Assembly (NCBI GenBank): GCA_024509875.1
Contig: JAMPIV010021223.1
Location: 62,001-126,000, forward strand
Direction: 5' to 3'
Source: Oreohelix idahoensis
Taxonomy: Eukaryota; Mollusca; Gastropoda; Stylommatophora; Oreohelicidae
Length of the DNA: 64,000 nt
Every line of letters starts with the position of its first letter. The stretch's first letter is position 1. The position numbers were made by a program, and so were the translations under genes. This document shows positions 42,933 to 54,735 of the stretch, in pieces. The notes under the pieces were generated by a model that did no database searches, was not told where the DNA came from, and was given only the letters and a program-made list of their open reading frames with translations.

Positions 42933-43766
42933 TCATGGCCAGGAGCTTTTTCGGTTCTTGAACCCTTTGATTGCTGTGATGATTTCTTCTTTTCGTGGAA
43001 TGTCTGTATTAACATCTAGATCATTTTCAGCCTCAGGAACATTCAATTGTGTCTCTGGTGGTTCCTTGTTCAGAGTTTCTCTGAAGTGCTCTGCCCATCT
43101 TGTTTCCTGTCCCTCTGCTGTCGTGATGAGATTTCCTTGCTTATCTCTTACTAATGTAATATTGTTTGCACCTCGTTTTCCGCTGATGAATTTAGTTATT
43201 TTATATACTGTGCTTTGTTCATTTCTCAGTGCTGCCTCTTCTGCCTGTCTTGCAAGATCGTCTAGGAAATTCCTTTTGGTAGCTCGGGTTTGGCGTTTAA
43301 CTTCCTTGTCCAGCTGACTGTACTGTTCGCTATATAGTTGCTTTAACCTGGGGGACTTCGCTTCTGTTTTCTTTCTTTTCATTTCCTTTCTCAGTGTTAT
43401 GGTGTTTAATGTTTCTGGTGTTATCCAGTCTTGCTTCTTCCTTTCCTGGAATTCCAAGCATGATTTGCTGCTTTCCTTATATATTGTTGAAATGGTGTTG
43501 AATTTCTGGTCTATATCATCAGTCAATATCTTTTCTTGACTTTTGGCAAATTGATATCGTTTCTTTATGTCAGCCGCAAAAGGTTTTCTGGTAAGGGGGT
43601 CCTTCAATTTGCTGATGTCAAACCTTTTCTGTGTAGTTACAGTTGGTCCAGCCCTTCTTAGTTTCAATTTCAGTTTTTCTACTACTAAATGGTGATCGCT
43701 TCCAACATCTGCACCTCTTCTTACCTTCACATCTTGTAATGCATGTTTCCATCTACCGTTAATCAT
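42933..43766 (-). pseudogene. RTE endonuclease end and linker (second family)
   Basis: Begins in the endonuclease (NGRWKHALQDVKVRRGADVG, then the catalytic SDHHLVV) and continues through a lysine-rich linker (WITPETLNTITLRKEMKRKK) to EEIITAIKGFKNRK. It is intact as a frame but lacks its N-terminus because element 2 separates it. Confidence 0.87.
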
Positions 43767-43806
43767 GATGTGGTCTATCTGGTTTCTGTCCCGACCATTT
43801 GGTGAT

Positions 43807-46212
43807 TGTCATGAAATATTCTAATCCACATATATAAATTATTAGGTAAATATGAAGCCTAACAAATAAAATTAAGAAAGAGAAGAGCAATGGTAAAATA
43901 ACAGTGCTGTCACAAAGAATGTACTCGAAATCCCCCTTGTTTTCTGCTTCGTCTGCAAATTGTAACGCTTTCACGTTGATAGTAAAAGCTTACTGTATTA
44001 TACCCGCTTTCTTCAATGAAACGTGTGCTGTATTTCTTGGAAAAAACATTGAGAGACTGCGTAATGACCTAAATTAATCCTAACATTAATTATATTACGT
44101 TACCAAAACGAACGAACAGATGGACAAAAGGAGCGAGAGGGGAGGGCTGAAAATCAGGAACGCATGCAACACGCGACGCGCGATATACAAATGCTGGCAT
44201 CACGCGTGTAAGTCTACAAGCACTAACATTTTCAGACGGACAGTGATAAAATACACTACCCTTTCCCAGAGTTAGGTTTATAAATCATAACAGACTCTTA
44301 TTAGAAAAGATAACAATAGATGGGTTTACGGTTGAAAACATAACAGTACCCAGACAGCACATCTTCCAAACAGGAGGTAGTAGAAAATTGCATATTTTGA
44401 ACGCAGCCACGTAGCTCCTTTAAATTAGTAATTTTGGGTTCCTTAGGGCTTGCTGACAAATAATATGTAAAACGTTACGCAAATAGTCCAGGAATTAATA
44501 AATTATACCCAAAATAAAATAGTGGGGCTGCCTGACAGCATGAAATCATTTCTGCTCATAAAATTTTTTTATAACGTGTTTGAAAAAAACCTTACGTTAC
44601 ATAAATAGCCTACCATGTAAACTCCAAATTGATTGGAGCGCAACAAATGAAAGCCTAACCACGATTGGTCGGGCTATAAATACTATCTTGGTTGTTAGGG
44701 GAGACGGGAAAAGATAACATTTTTTCAAACACTTGTCGAAACGTGGCTCATTGGCCAGTCTCGCTGATATACACACTTGGGAGCGTTAGTTCGAGACCAC
44801 TTGTTTAAAATAGCTTGATAAAGCATCAGTGCGTTGAAGCCAGCATATATTTGGCTAAATTAAAAGCCTGGAAGATAAGCAGAAGGAAATTTGTGCCAGT
44901 TTGTGCCAGAATTCATTGCTAATCAACGTATCTGTGTTATTCGTATGAATTGTGGTAAGCTTGAACCATTTAATATCTTTTAATGAAAATTGAATGTGAA
45001 TTGTTGATTTATGCCTGTATATATATGTGTAGTTCAGGGGCAAACGTGAGGTAAAGCCTAAAATGCTCCAGCCTGAACAGAGGGTGTCGGAGAGAAGTAA
45101 AACGGCATGGAATGGCCAAATAGTACACTGACACCTGGATGATTGACTAGAAAGAAATAATGCTGGAAGTGCAGAGGCGTAGTGACCATTAAGGATGGTA
45201 ATGCTGGTATAAAGTATTTCAGATGAAGCTGACTGTTGGCCTAACGCTCTGAACGCAATGTTTGTGCTGTATTGTGATCAGTGTAAAAGAGAATATAAAT
45301 TAGTTATGAAGTAGAAGGTACATCCTTCTTGATTTCAGGGACAGTGGTCTTGATGGTACTGAGCAGCATCTGGTCAGAGATTTGCTGAATCCAGTGTCGG
45401 ACAGCATACTCCTTGGTCCTTTTAGCTATCAGTGAGGTGTCTCCAGAGCCCAGAAGAGAATTCGAGCAGAGGAGTCCTCTCCTGCCGCCATCACTCAAGA
45501 TAAGCAGAGTTGGCCAGCTGAGCTCAACATTATGTCCCCTCATCTTGAAATAACTTTATAAAAATACCATTCAGAGGGGAATTTACTTGTCTTAAAATCA
45601 GGAACTGTGAACATCTCCAATAATAGTCCCTAAAGACAAACTATTGAAGTCATGATGACCAATACCAACAGAGCTTGAACAAAACAAAACCAGTATTACC
45701 TCATTTTACTACTACACAACTGACACACATAGAACATTTGTATTAATATATGTCACTACAATATTCATATTAAATACATTCTGTACATAACTTGTAATTT
45801 AAATTGATTGTGATTCCTGGTTCCCTTGTAGTTGAATCAGGACACATATTCATTCATGCCAGTAATGAATACATATTGTTATTTGAAAGTTCATCAGTGA
45901 CTCTTTTAAGATAGCTTTGTAGAGTGTTATATGTATGTGAGTGTCACAGTGTTGTCAAGAGTAGTGGATTAAATTAAATTGTTTATCTGTCTGTTGTTGT
46001 GACTTACACTTCACCATACTCATACCCTAGACACATAACGTAGCATCACACTATTCCAGAATAATTCTGACTGAGATATATAGATATGTGGTAGCAAGTA
46101 AGGTTATATATATAATATACTACTCTTATTAGAGATATATATACCTTCACAGCTGATCTCAGTCAGTACACTAAGTCCCCTATAAGTATTTATAACATCC
46201 CACTTCACCACA
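43807..46212 (+). repeat. 5' LTR of element 2
   Basis: 2406 bp, TGTCATGAAA to CACCACA. Most of its length is near-identical to 50966-53040, with small indels. Long for an LTR and without a sense ORF. Confidence 0.9.
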
Positions 46213-46217
46213 TATAT

Positions 46218-46230
46218 TGGGGTCTCGCTC
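46218..46230 (+). promoter_or_regulatory. Primer binding site of element 2
   Basis: TGGGGTCTCGCTC begins five bases after the LTR end, in the expected position and with the required TGG. The tRNA is not identified. The leader then runs to the gag ATG at 46405. Confidence 0.6.
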
Positions 46231-46404
46231 TTGGGATTTTGAATCTTTAACTATTAAAAATATTGGGGGTAATTCACTTCAGGGAATATAAGAATTAAAA
46301 GGTATCCTTGGGTGGAATTAAATAAGGTTGAGCTCACGGTGCCTGTGTTGTCCATTAGAGATTGAATTGTTGGTTAGACATTATATAAAGTTACCTGATA
46401 GACA

Positions 46405-47468
46405 ATGGCGGACCTGGCCAAATTTCGATCTGCTGCGGTTCAGACTGCAAAAGAGTTAGGATTAGATGGGCAAGTTATGGTTGCCTATGTCACAACGGAA
46501 TGTGACAAATTTATTGAACGCGAAGAAAGAAGATTAGAAAAAGAAGCCGAAAGAAGGTTAGAGGCTGAAAGGGAAATTAAGAAGTTACAATTTGAAGCTG
46601 AGGCTGAGACTAAGAGGTTGCAAGCTGAGGCTGAGACTAAGAGGTTGCAGATTGAGGCTGACAAAGAGGCTAAAGCATTGGAAGCCGAGGAAAGAAGACA
46701 AGCTGCAGAAAGGGAAGAGAAGAAATTAGCTGCAGAAAGGGAAGAGAAGAAATTAGCTGCAGAAAGGGAAGAGAAGAGATTAGCTGCAGAGAGGGAAGCA
46801 GAAAAGGAGGAGAAGAGATTACAAAGGGAACATGAGTTACGACTAAGGGAGTTTGAGTTTCAAGGCCATGCTCCTGAAAATGGTGCCAGTCCCTTTGCCT
46901 CTGATGCTACGGTTACTCAGGGAGCCTCAATCTCAGCTATGAACTTTCATTTAGATCATTTTGTTGAGAAAGACGATGATATTGAGAGCTATATAAATAG
47001 GTACGAACTATTAGCTACCACGTATGGGTTAGAGAGAGAAAGGTGGAGCTTAAAGTTATCTCAGGGACTTCGTGGGGCAGCTTATGAAGTTTTTGCAAAA
47101 ATGAGCAGAGGTGATCAGGAAAATTATGACATGCTAAAGCAGGCTCTTTTGTTAAGGTATGAAAAGAATGCAGAGTTTTACAGGAAAAATTTAGGAATGC
47201 TAAACTACTGTCAGGTGAAACCTATCACCAGTTCTCTGCACGAATCGAGACATACTTGGAGAAATGGACTTCTCTGGGGAAAACCCAAGATCTTAAGGAA
47301 ATGGTCCTTATAGAGCAACTAAGAGAGTCCATGGCTCCAGACCTGAGAAAGTTTCTCATGGAACAAGGTGCAGAGAGGCTGGGTGAGTTGCTAAATGTTG
47401 CTGAAAGGTATCAAGCAGCTCAAGCAGAGGTAACAGGTAATAAAAAAGAAACAGGTGGACAACTTTAG
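46405..47468 (+). pseudogene. gag: Gag with charged nine-residue helix repeats (element 2)
   Basis: N-terminal charged helix (residues about 30-155), including tandem nine-residue units such as AAEREEKKL. A capsid-like domain follows (MNFHLDHFVEKDDDIESYI, LSQGLRGAAYEVFAKMS, LKQALLLRYEKNAEFY). A one-base change near 47185 shifts the frame; the true continuation is read at 47256-47468 (YLEKWTSLGKTQDLKEMV, LRKFLMEQGAERLGELLNVAERYQAAQA). A second shift near 47455 leads into the zinc knuckle frame. Architecture matches element 1 gag. Confidence 0.88.
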
Positions 47469-47793
47469 GGCACCACAGAACTTTAATAAATTTGATCCTA
47501 AGGATCAAAATAAAGGTAAGCACCAATTTGATAGGCCACGGTATGAAAATAAAAATAAATTCCCACAATTCGATGAAAGGAAATATGATGAAAGAAAATC
47601 TTTCAACCAAGGAAAAAGGTGGTGTAAAAATTGTAAGATGAACAATCATGACACTGACCATTGTAGAAGGAAACCTCCTCATTTTGCTGCTATGACATCG
47701 GGGAAAAGGAAAAGAAGGGCAAACCTGAAGAATTACAGGAACCATACCACCCCCCAGTGTGTGAAGATGTCATTTGTAATGGTGTCACTATAA
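47455..47793 (+). CDS. Gag C-terminal zinc knuckle region (element 2)
   Basis: A K/N-rich basic stretch and one knuckle, CKNCKMNNHDTDHC, fitting C-x2-C-x4-H-x4-C. It is in the same frame as the start of gag, so it is the nucleocapsid end of gag. Element 1 lacks such a knuckle. It overlaps the pol frame by 37 nt. Confidence 0.8.
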   Translation: MDNFRAPQNFNKFDPKDQNKGKHQFDRPRYENKNKFPQFDERKYDERKSFNQGKRWCKNCKMNNHDTDHCRRKPPHFAAMTSGKRKRRANLKNYRNHTTPQCVKMSFVMVSL

Positions 47794-49259
47794 GATGTTT
47801 ATATGATACCGGTTTAGATTACGATTCCGTTGTGAGTTCTCACCTGGTGCAGGCCGATCAATACACCACAGAAACAGTGGAGATTCAAACTGCAACCAAG
47901 GATGTAGCTACCATGACACTTCCCGTCGCCCGAATAAAAGTGAAAACGCGATATGTGGAAGGAATCATAAAAGCAGCAGTGATAAATGAGCCAATCTACC
48001 CTCTAATATTGGGGTGTAGATATGTCTTCTTGGGGAATCCCAAGAGACCTGTGATATTGGCAACAGTGCAGACCAGATCACAGTCTAAAAAGGAGGAGGA
48101 TAATCCAATAAATACTCACCCAGATGAGATGAGGAAGGCACAGGCTGAGGACAAAACACTCAAGCCATGTTTCAAGAAGTTGCCCAAATCTCATACACCT
48201 CCAGGCAAGGGAGAGTTTTATATGAAGAACAAATTGATATATAGGAAGGCTGGATCTGAATCCAATGGTCACGGACAGCTGGTCCTTCCCACTTCATATA
48301 GGACTAAAGTGTTGGAACTAGGGCATGCGATTCCCTTCAGTGGTCATATGGGAATCAGCGCAACAGGACAGCGAATAGCTTGTCACTATTTCTGGCCAGG
48401 AATAACTGAAGATATCAAACGATATGTAAAATCCTGTCCAGAGTGCCAACGAGTAGCACCTAAACATTGGACTGCACCAGCAACTCTGGGGGAAATGCCC
48501 ATAGTGGGAACACCCTTTGAGAGAGTTGCCGTGGATCTTGTGGGACCTCTCACCCGAACCAAGAGAAGGAACAGCTACATTCTGACTCTGGTGGACACTT
48601 GTTCTATGTGGGGAGAGGCAGTAGCCCTGTCATCGATTGATTCAAAACATGTGGCAGAGGCATTGCTCACCATTTTCACAAGGTTAGGCTTTCCCAATCA
48701 AATCTTGACTGATAATGGCTCTCAGTTCAAGGGGAAACTAACTGAAGAAGTTTTCAGGATCTTCCAGGCCAAACACTTCCATTGTAGTGTGTATCATCCC
48801 CAAGGGAACGGCCAAGTGGAAAGATTTAACGGCACATTGATGTCGATCCTGAGAAAGTTGGCACACGAAAAACCAGATACATGGGACCAGTACCTGCACG
48901 CCGCCCTCTTTGCTTATCGGGAGGTACCCCATAGTTCAACCGGTATGGCCCCGGCAACATTATTGTTTGGAAGGCCCATAAAAGGTCCACTTGAAGCTTT
49001 GTTAAGAACGTGGACTGATGAAAAGGCAGAGGAAAACATTACATCTTCATACCAATATGTGAATGAGCTGACCACTCGGTTAAAAACTGGCTGGAAACTT
49101 GCCAATGAAAATTTGAAACAAGCCAGGAAGAAACATGCTGCCTATTATAACAGGAAGGCGAAAGACAGAAATTTGGCTGTGGGAGAGAAGGTACTGCTTC
49201 TTTTGCCCGGGAGTCAGAATAAGTTACAAATTGGATGGCAGGGTCCATATACAGTTTAG
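47757..49259 (+). CDS. pol: Pol part 1: protease and integrase (element 2)
   Basis: 500 residues. Protease LYDTGLDYDSVV and LILGCRYV. Integrase has the zinc module (HAIPFSGHMG, CPECQ), catalytic D (VAVDLVGPL), D (LTDNGSQFKG) and E (GQVERFNGTL), then SSTGMAPATLLFGR and the start of the GPY/F module (WQGPYTV), where it hits a stop. GPY/F continues in shifted frames at 49260-49380 (YKIDKKGKEK, NLLKKYLE). The position before reverse transcriptase is the diagnostic feature. Confidence 0.93.
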   Translation: MCEDVICNGVTIRCLYDTGLDYDSVVSSHLVQADQYTTETVEIQTATKDVATMTLPVARIKVKTRYVEGIIKAAVINEPIYPLILGCRYVFLGNPKRPVILATVQTRSQSKKEEDNPINTHPDEMRKAQAEDKTLKPCFKKLPKSHTPPGKGEFYMKNKLIYRKAGSESNGHGQLVLPTSYRTKVLELGHAIPFSGHMGISATGQRIACHYFWPGITEDIKRYVKSCPECQRVAPKHWTAPATLGEMPIVGTPFERVAVDLVGPLTRTKRRNSYILTLVDTCSMWGEAVALSSIDSKHVAEALLTIFTRLGFPNQILTDNGSQFKGKLTEEVFRIFQAKHFHCSVYHPQGNGQVERFNGTLMSILRKLAHEKPDTWDQYLHAALFAYREVPHSSTGMAPATLLFGRPIKGPLEALLRTWTDEKAEENITSSYQYVNELTTRLKTGWKLANENLKQARKKHAAYYNRKAKDRNLAVGEKVLLLLPGSQNKLQIGWQGPYTV

Positions 49260-49503
49260 AGAAGGTGTCTAGAACAAATTATAAGATAGATAAGAAGGGG
49301 AAAGAAAAAAATCTATCATGTGAATCTCCTGAAGAAATATTTGGAAAGAGAACATCAGGAAGAGACACACTTGTTGACCTTGTCCATCGCCATGGAGATG
49401 AAAAAGGAACCACTTTCATCATTTGAATATCCATTACACCCCTGTGAGACAGCAGCACAGGTGAAAAATCAGTACACATTTAACGAAAACTCAGAAAGAG
49501 AGA

Positions 49504-50898
49504 GTGCAACAGGTTCTAAATAATCATGCAGAGGTGTTAACAGACCGACCAGGGCATACAAACCTATTGGAATATGATATGAAACTCATAGACTCCCCAC
49601 CTGTCTGTATGAAACCATACTCGATTCCGTTTGCTAAGGAAAAAGCTTTGAAGGAAGAGATAGACTATCTATTGAAGGAAGGAATTATTTCGCACAGTGA
49701 GTCTTCGTATAGTTCCGGTGTTGTACTCTTAAGGAAGCCCTCTGGAGAACATAGACTCTGTATAGATTACAGGAGACTGAATGCTATTACATAAGGACAG
49801 GTGGATCCATTGCCGGATACAAATCAGCTGTTTGCCAGGTTAAATAAAGCTAAATATTTCTCAAAAGTGGATCTGAGTAAAGGATACTATCAGATTCCAG
49901 TAAAACCTGAGGTTAGACCATACCTAGCTTTTAGTACCTCAGAAGGACACTATGAGTTTAATAGATTGCCATTTGGATTGAAGAATGCGCCTAGTGTCTT
50001 CTCTAGAATGATGAGAAAATTATTGGATCCTCTGAATAATCCCTGTATAACAAATTTTATGGATGATATCCTTATAGCAACAGAAACATTTGAGGAACAC
50101 ATTGACTCTCTGAACATGCTGTTTAATCGACTTAGGGAGGCAAATTTAACAGCCCGACCAACCAAATGTTGCGTTGGATGTAAAGAATTGGAATTTTTGG
50201 GACACACAGTTTATCAGGGAAATATGACCCCTGACCCAAAGAATTTAGAAAAACTACAGAAAGCCCCGAGACCACAAACCAAGAAGGACGTGAGATCCTT
50301 TGTCTCATTATGTGGTTTCTACCAGAAGTATATCAAAAACTTTAATTACATATGTGCACCTTTAACGTAATTGACACGTAAAGGACTTCCAGATCGCATT
50401 ACATGGACACCACAATGTGAAATGACTTACCAAGAATTGAAGGAAAAGCTCACAAGTAAACCCATTTTGAAATTACCTGACTTAAGTCAAGAATTCATAG
50501 TAAGGACGGATGCAAGTAATATTGGGTTAGGTGCAACTTTACTACAGAAATCAGATGCATTGGATGGGGAATTAAGCCCAGTGGCATATGCTAGCAGAAA
50601 GTTGAATAAAGCTGAAATCAACTACTCAACTAGCGAAAAAGAATGTCTTGCAGTAATATGGGCAATAAAGAAATTCAATATTTATCTATATGGGAAGGCA
50701 TTTAAGTTGCAAACTGACCACAAACCTTTATCGTTTTTAGCACAGGCTAAGCATGAGAACTCTAGGTTACTCCGATGGTCTTTGCTTCTGGCTCCATATA
50801 ATTTTAGCATTGAATATATATCTGGAAAAACCAATCTGGGAGCGGATTTTTTAAGCCGCCATCCGTGTGATGAGAATCACCGTAAACCCCAGAAATAA
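49504..50898 (+). pseudogene. pol: Pol part 2: reverse transcriptase and RNase H (element 2)
   Basis: One frame with two in-frame stops (ends of 49504-49794 and 49801-50370). Reverse transcriptase: LCIDYRRLNAIT, VDLSKGYYQIPV, LPFGLKNAPSVFSRMM and the catalytic FMDDILIATE. RNase H: VRTDASNIGLG, SEKECLAVIW, LQTDHKPLSFL and NLGADFLSRHP. All catalytic residues remain, so damage is limited to nonsense and frame changes. Confidence 0.92.
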
Positions 50899-50954
50899 TA
50901 ATAAATTTCTCTATGTGTATATAGAATAAAGGACTGACATATAATGTCTGTTTT

Positions 50955-50965
50955 AAGAGGGGAGG
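50955..50965 (+). promoter_or_regulatory. Polypurine tract of element 2
   Basis: AAGAGGGGAGG directly abuts the TG start of the 3' LTR, the canonical position. Confidence 0.9.
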
Positions 50966-53226
50966 TGTCATGAAATATTCTAATCCACATATATAAATTA
51001 TTAGGTAAATATGAAGCCTAACAAATAAAATTAAGAAAGAGAAGAGCAATGGTAAAATAACAGTGCTGTCACAAAGAATGTACTCGAAATCCCCCTTGTT
51101 TTCTGCTTCGTCTGCAAATTGTAACGCTTTCACGTTGATAGTAAAAGCTTACTGTATTATACCCGCTTTCTTCAATGAAACGTGTGCTGTATTTCTTGGA
51201 AAAAACATTGAGAGACTGCGTAATGACCTAAATTAATCCTAACATTAATTATATTACGTTACCAAAACGAACGAACAGATGGACAAAAGGATAGCGAGAG
51301 GGGAGGGCTGAAAATCAGGAACGCATGCAACACGCGACGCGCGATATACAAATGCTGGCATCACGCGTGTAAGTCTACAAGCACTAACTTTTTTCAGACG
51401 GACAGTGATAAAATACACTACCCTTTCCCAGAGTTAGGTTTATAAATCATAACAGACTCTTATTAGAAAAGATAACAATAGATGGGTTTACGGTTGAAAA
51501 CATAACAGTACCCAGACAGCACATCTTCCAAACAGGAGGTAGTAGAAAATACATATTTTGAACGCAGCCACGTAGCTCTTTTAAAGTGGGAAAATTGGGT
51601 TCCTTAGGGCTTGCTGACAAATAATATGTAAAACGTTACGCCAATAGTCCAGGAATTAATAAATTATACCCAAAATAAAATAGTGAGGCTGCCTGACAGC
51701 ATGAAATCATTTCTGCTCATAAAATTTTTTATAACGTGTTTGAAAAAAATTTACGTTACAGAAATAGCCTACCATGTAAACTCCAAATTGATTGGAGCGC
51801 AACAAATGAAAGCCTAACCACGATTGGTCGGGCTAAAAATACTATCTTGGTTGTTAGGGGAGACGGGGAAAGATAACATTTTTTCAAACACTTGTCGAAA
51901 CGTGGCTCATTGGCCAGTCTCGCTGATATACACACTTGGGAGCGTTAGTTCGAGACCACTTGTTTAAAATAGCTTGATAAAGCATCAGTGCGTTGAAGCC
52001 AGCATATATTTGGCTAAATAAAAGCCTGGAAGATAAGCAGAAGGAAATTTGTGCCAGTTTGTGCCAGAATTCATTGCTAATCAACGTATCTGTGTTATTC
52101 GTATGAATTGTGGTAAGCTTGAACCATTTAATATCTTTTAATGAAAATTGAATGTGAATTGTTGATTTATGCCTGTATATATATGTGTAGTTCAGGGGCA
52201 AACGTGAGGTAAAGCCTAAAATGCTCCAGCCTGAACAGAGGGTGTCGGAGAGAAGTAAAACGGCATGGAATGGCCAAATAGTACACTGACACCTGGATGA
52301 TTGACTAGAAAGAAATAATGCTGGAAGTGCAGAGGCGTAGTGACCATTAAGGATGGTAATGCTGGTATAAAGTATTTCAGATGAAGCTGACTGTTGGCCT
52401 AACGCTCTGAACGCAATGTTTGTGCTGTATTGTGATCAGTGTAAAAGAGAATATAAATTAGTTATGAAGTAGAAGGTACATCCTTCTTGATTTCAGGGAC
52501 AGTGGTCTTGATGGTACTGAGCAGCATCTGGTCAGAGATTTGCTGAATCCAGTGTCGGACAGCATACTCCTTGGTCCTTTTAGCTATCAGTGAGGTGTCT
52601 CCTGAGCCCAGAAGAGAATTCGAGCAGAGGAGTCCTCTCCTGCCGCCATCACTCAAGATAAGCAGAGTTGGCCAGCTGAGCTCAACATTATGTCCCCTCA
52701 TCTTGAAATAACTTTATAAAAATACTATTCAGAGGGGAATTTACTTGTCTTAAAATCAGGAACTGTGAACATCTCCAAATACTGGTCCCTAAAGACAAAC
52801 TATTGAAGTCATGATGACAAATACCAACAGAGCTTGAACAAAACAAAACCAGTATTACCTCATTTTACTACTACACAACTGACACACATAGAACATTTGT
52901 ACTAATATATGTCACTACAATATTCATATTAAATACATTCTGTACATAACTTGTAATTTAAATTGATTGTGATTCCTGGTTCCATTGTAGTTGAATCAGG
53001 ACACATATTCATTCATGCCAGTAATGAATACATATTGTTATTTGAACGTTACGAGTGACTTCTTTAAGATATGTCTTAAAGGCCTGTAGAGTGTTATATG
53101 TATGTGATGTCACACTGTTGTTAAGAGATATATATAAATTCAAATTGCTGATCTGTCAGTCAGTGACACTAAGTCACCTATAAGTATTTATAACATATAT
53201 AACTGACTGAGATTATTATCACCACA
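50966..53226 (+). repeat. 3' LTR of element 2
   Basis: 2261 bp. It follows the 5' LTR closely to about 53040, then is shortened by about 150-200 bp and rearranged, yet ends CACCACA directly before GTGAT. Confidence 0.85.
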
Positions 53227-53231
53227 GTGAT

Positions 53232-53967
53232 TCCATGATAAATATATTTGTGAGAATACCCTATAGTATTTATAACATACCCATGTGGGGAAAAATGTTC
53301 CTCCAATGACCAGGTTGTTAATACTACATAAACTTATTAATTTATCCCCATTTTCGTTTGTTGTTCCGCTGCTGCATTTCCCCATTACTCTTTCATTATA
53401 TGTATTGTGTGTACCAACTTTCGCATTGAGGTCTTCCATTACTATAATAAGATCATATCTAGGTGTGTCTTCCATTTCTTTCTGCAGTTGTTGATAGAAT
53501 TCATCCTTGACCTCTTCATCGCTGTCATTTGTTGGTGCGTAGCATTGTATTATTGTAGTGTTGGTGAATCTACCTCTCAATCTTAATCTTATCAGTCTGT
53601 TGTTGATGGGTTTCCATTCCAGTAATGTCCTTTCTATTCCTTTCTGTAGAATAATGGCTACGCTTTCATTGTGCTGTCCATCCTCTCTTCCAGAGTAAAG
53701 TACTGTTTCTCCTGTTGCTGTTTTAACTTTTCCTGCCCCAGTCCATCTGCTTTCGCTTATCCCTAGAATGTGTAACCTATAGTTTCTCATCTCTGCCGTG
53801 ACCTGTTTTAGTTTACCCGTCTCATTCATTGTCCTGACATTCCAAAATCTTATTCTTGTATCATGTTTTGCGGTCAGGACGTCAGTTCTCATGTCAGTGG
53901 CTTCCTTTCGGCTTTCACCACTGACAGTCATACGAGCCTCAGACTCCGGATGTCCGTCCCGCAGCAA
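53232..53967 (-). pseudogene. RTE endonuclease N-part (second family)
   Basis: Frame 53188-53967 on the minus strand: FWNVRTMNETGKLKQ, LGISESRWTGAGK, IIQCYAPTNDSDEE, IIVMEDLNAKVG and IGGTFFP. The catalytic MGD is altered to MED. After FFP about 30 bases resembling an LTR end (ccctatagtatttataacat) are inserted before the expected HK segment. It ends at the GTGAT duplication. Confidence 0.87.
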
Positions 53968-54500
53968 AGTTTGTTTATTCGTTATTGTTTCCGTAACTTC
54001 AATTTTTTTTTTACATAGACAGGGGTGTCAGCCCTATGCTAGAACCCCCAACCTGGAGGACCAGGGTGTCTGCTTTCGTCTGACCCCTGCCCACGCTTAA
54101 GACACCTATAACGATTTTAATGACAATCCGGGGTCTGCAATAACATTTCGCGTTTGATTATCTAGGAGATTATTTACGGGCTCCTATGAACAACTGTCGT
54201 TTGACACTTCATACACATGAATATTTTCTCTTGTGTTTGTATGACTTAATACTCTTTTAGAATGTGTTATTGCACTGGTTTTACATAGTTGACTTAGTCT
54301 CAGCTTGTTTTGTAATCACGCATTTAGTGTCGATTTCACTATCTCCACCGTACTCCAGCGCGACTCAGGTGTCACGTTCGGGAACGAGGGGGTAGATGTT
54401 TGGTGTTGCTCCATGGTGGGTAATTATCTTGGCTGGTCTATTTTCAGTGGAGATGATTGCACGACGTGGCATCCCCAACTAAAGACACATTTAGACGCAT
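53968..54500. other. RTE 5' UTR, then unassigned DNA
   Basis: 53968-54095 is a GC-richer stretch (gtgtcagccctatgctagaa, ccccaacctggaggacc) that I read as the 5' end of the RTE. 54096-54500 has no recognised content and may be the interior of the inverted-repeat element. Confidence 0.5.
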
Positions 54501-54541
54501 CGCGCCGAGTAGGATGACGCGATACACCTAGTTACAAACAG
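54501..54541 (-). repeat. Right arm of the terminal inverted repeat pair
   Basis: Reverse complement of 41437-41478, ending GTTACAAACAG. See the left arm. Confidence 0.65.
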
Positions 54542-54735
54542 TTGATGTGTGGCATTGTTGCCGATCAGATGTGTTTCCTAATTATATGGTTCGACCACTA
54601 GGATATATGTAACTATTATCTGTGTTAAGGTCTCTGAGCCTATAGATAGTATTTTCTATGTAAGGTGGTTTTATCCACTCGTCAGTGTAATGTAAAGTAT
54701 GGCCGTTGCCATTATTTGAATTATTACTAAGAAGT

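Larger units (their letters stand above)
43807..53226 (+). mobile_element. Gmr1-type Ty3/Gypsy LTR retrotransposon (element 2)
   Basis: A 9.4-kb plus-strand element with 2.3-2.4-kb LTRs, primer site, gag, PR-IN-RT-RH pol and a clean polypurine tract. A 5-bp duplication GTGAT (43802-43806 and 53227-53231) marks both ends inside an RTE. Pol is broken by stops and frameshifts. The 3' LTR has lost and rearranged sequence near its end. The same integrase-before-RT order as element 1 places both in the Gmr1 group, but the sequences are distinct families. Confidence 0.92.
41479..54095 (-). mobile_element. RTE-like LINE, second family, split by element 2
   Basis: Minus-strand LINE with 5' UTR (about 53968-54095), endonuclease N-part (53232-53967), then after the LTR element the rest of endonuclease, linker, reverse transcriptase and tail (41479-43806). 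Joining across the GTGAT duplication puts the SPNGRDRNQIDHIMI segment next to the HK(x)I segment expected of this family. It diverges clearly from the RTE copies at 13-19 kb. Stops and frameshifts make it inactive. Confidence 0.88.
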
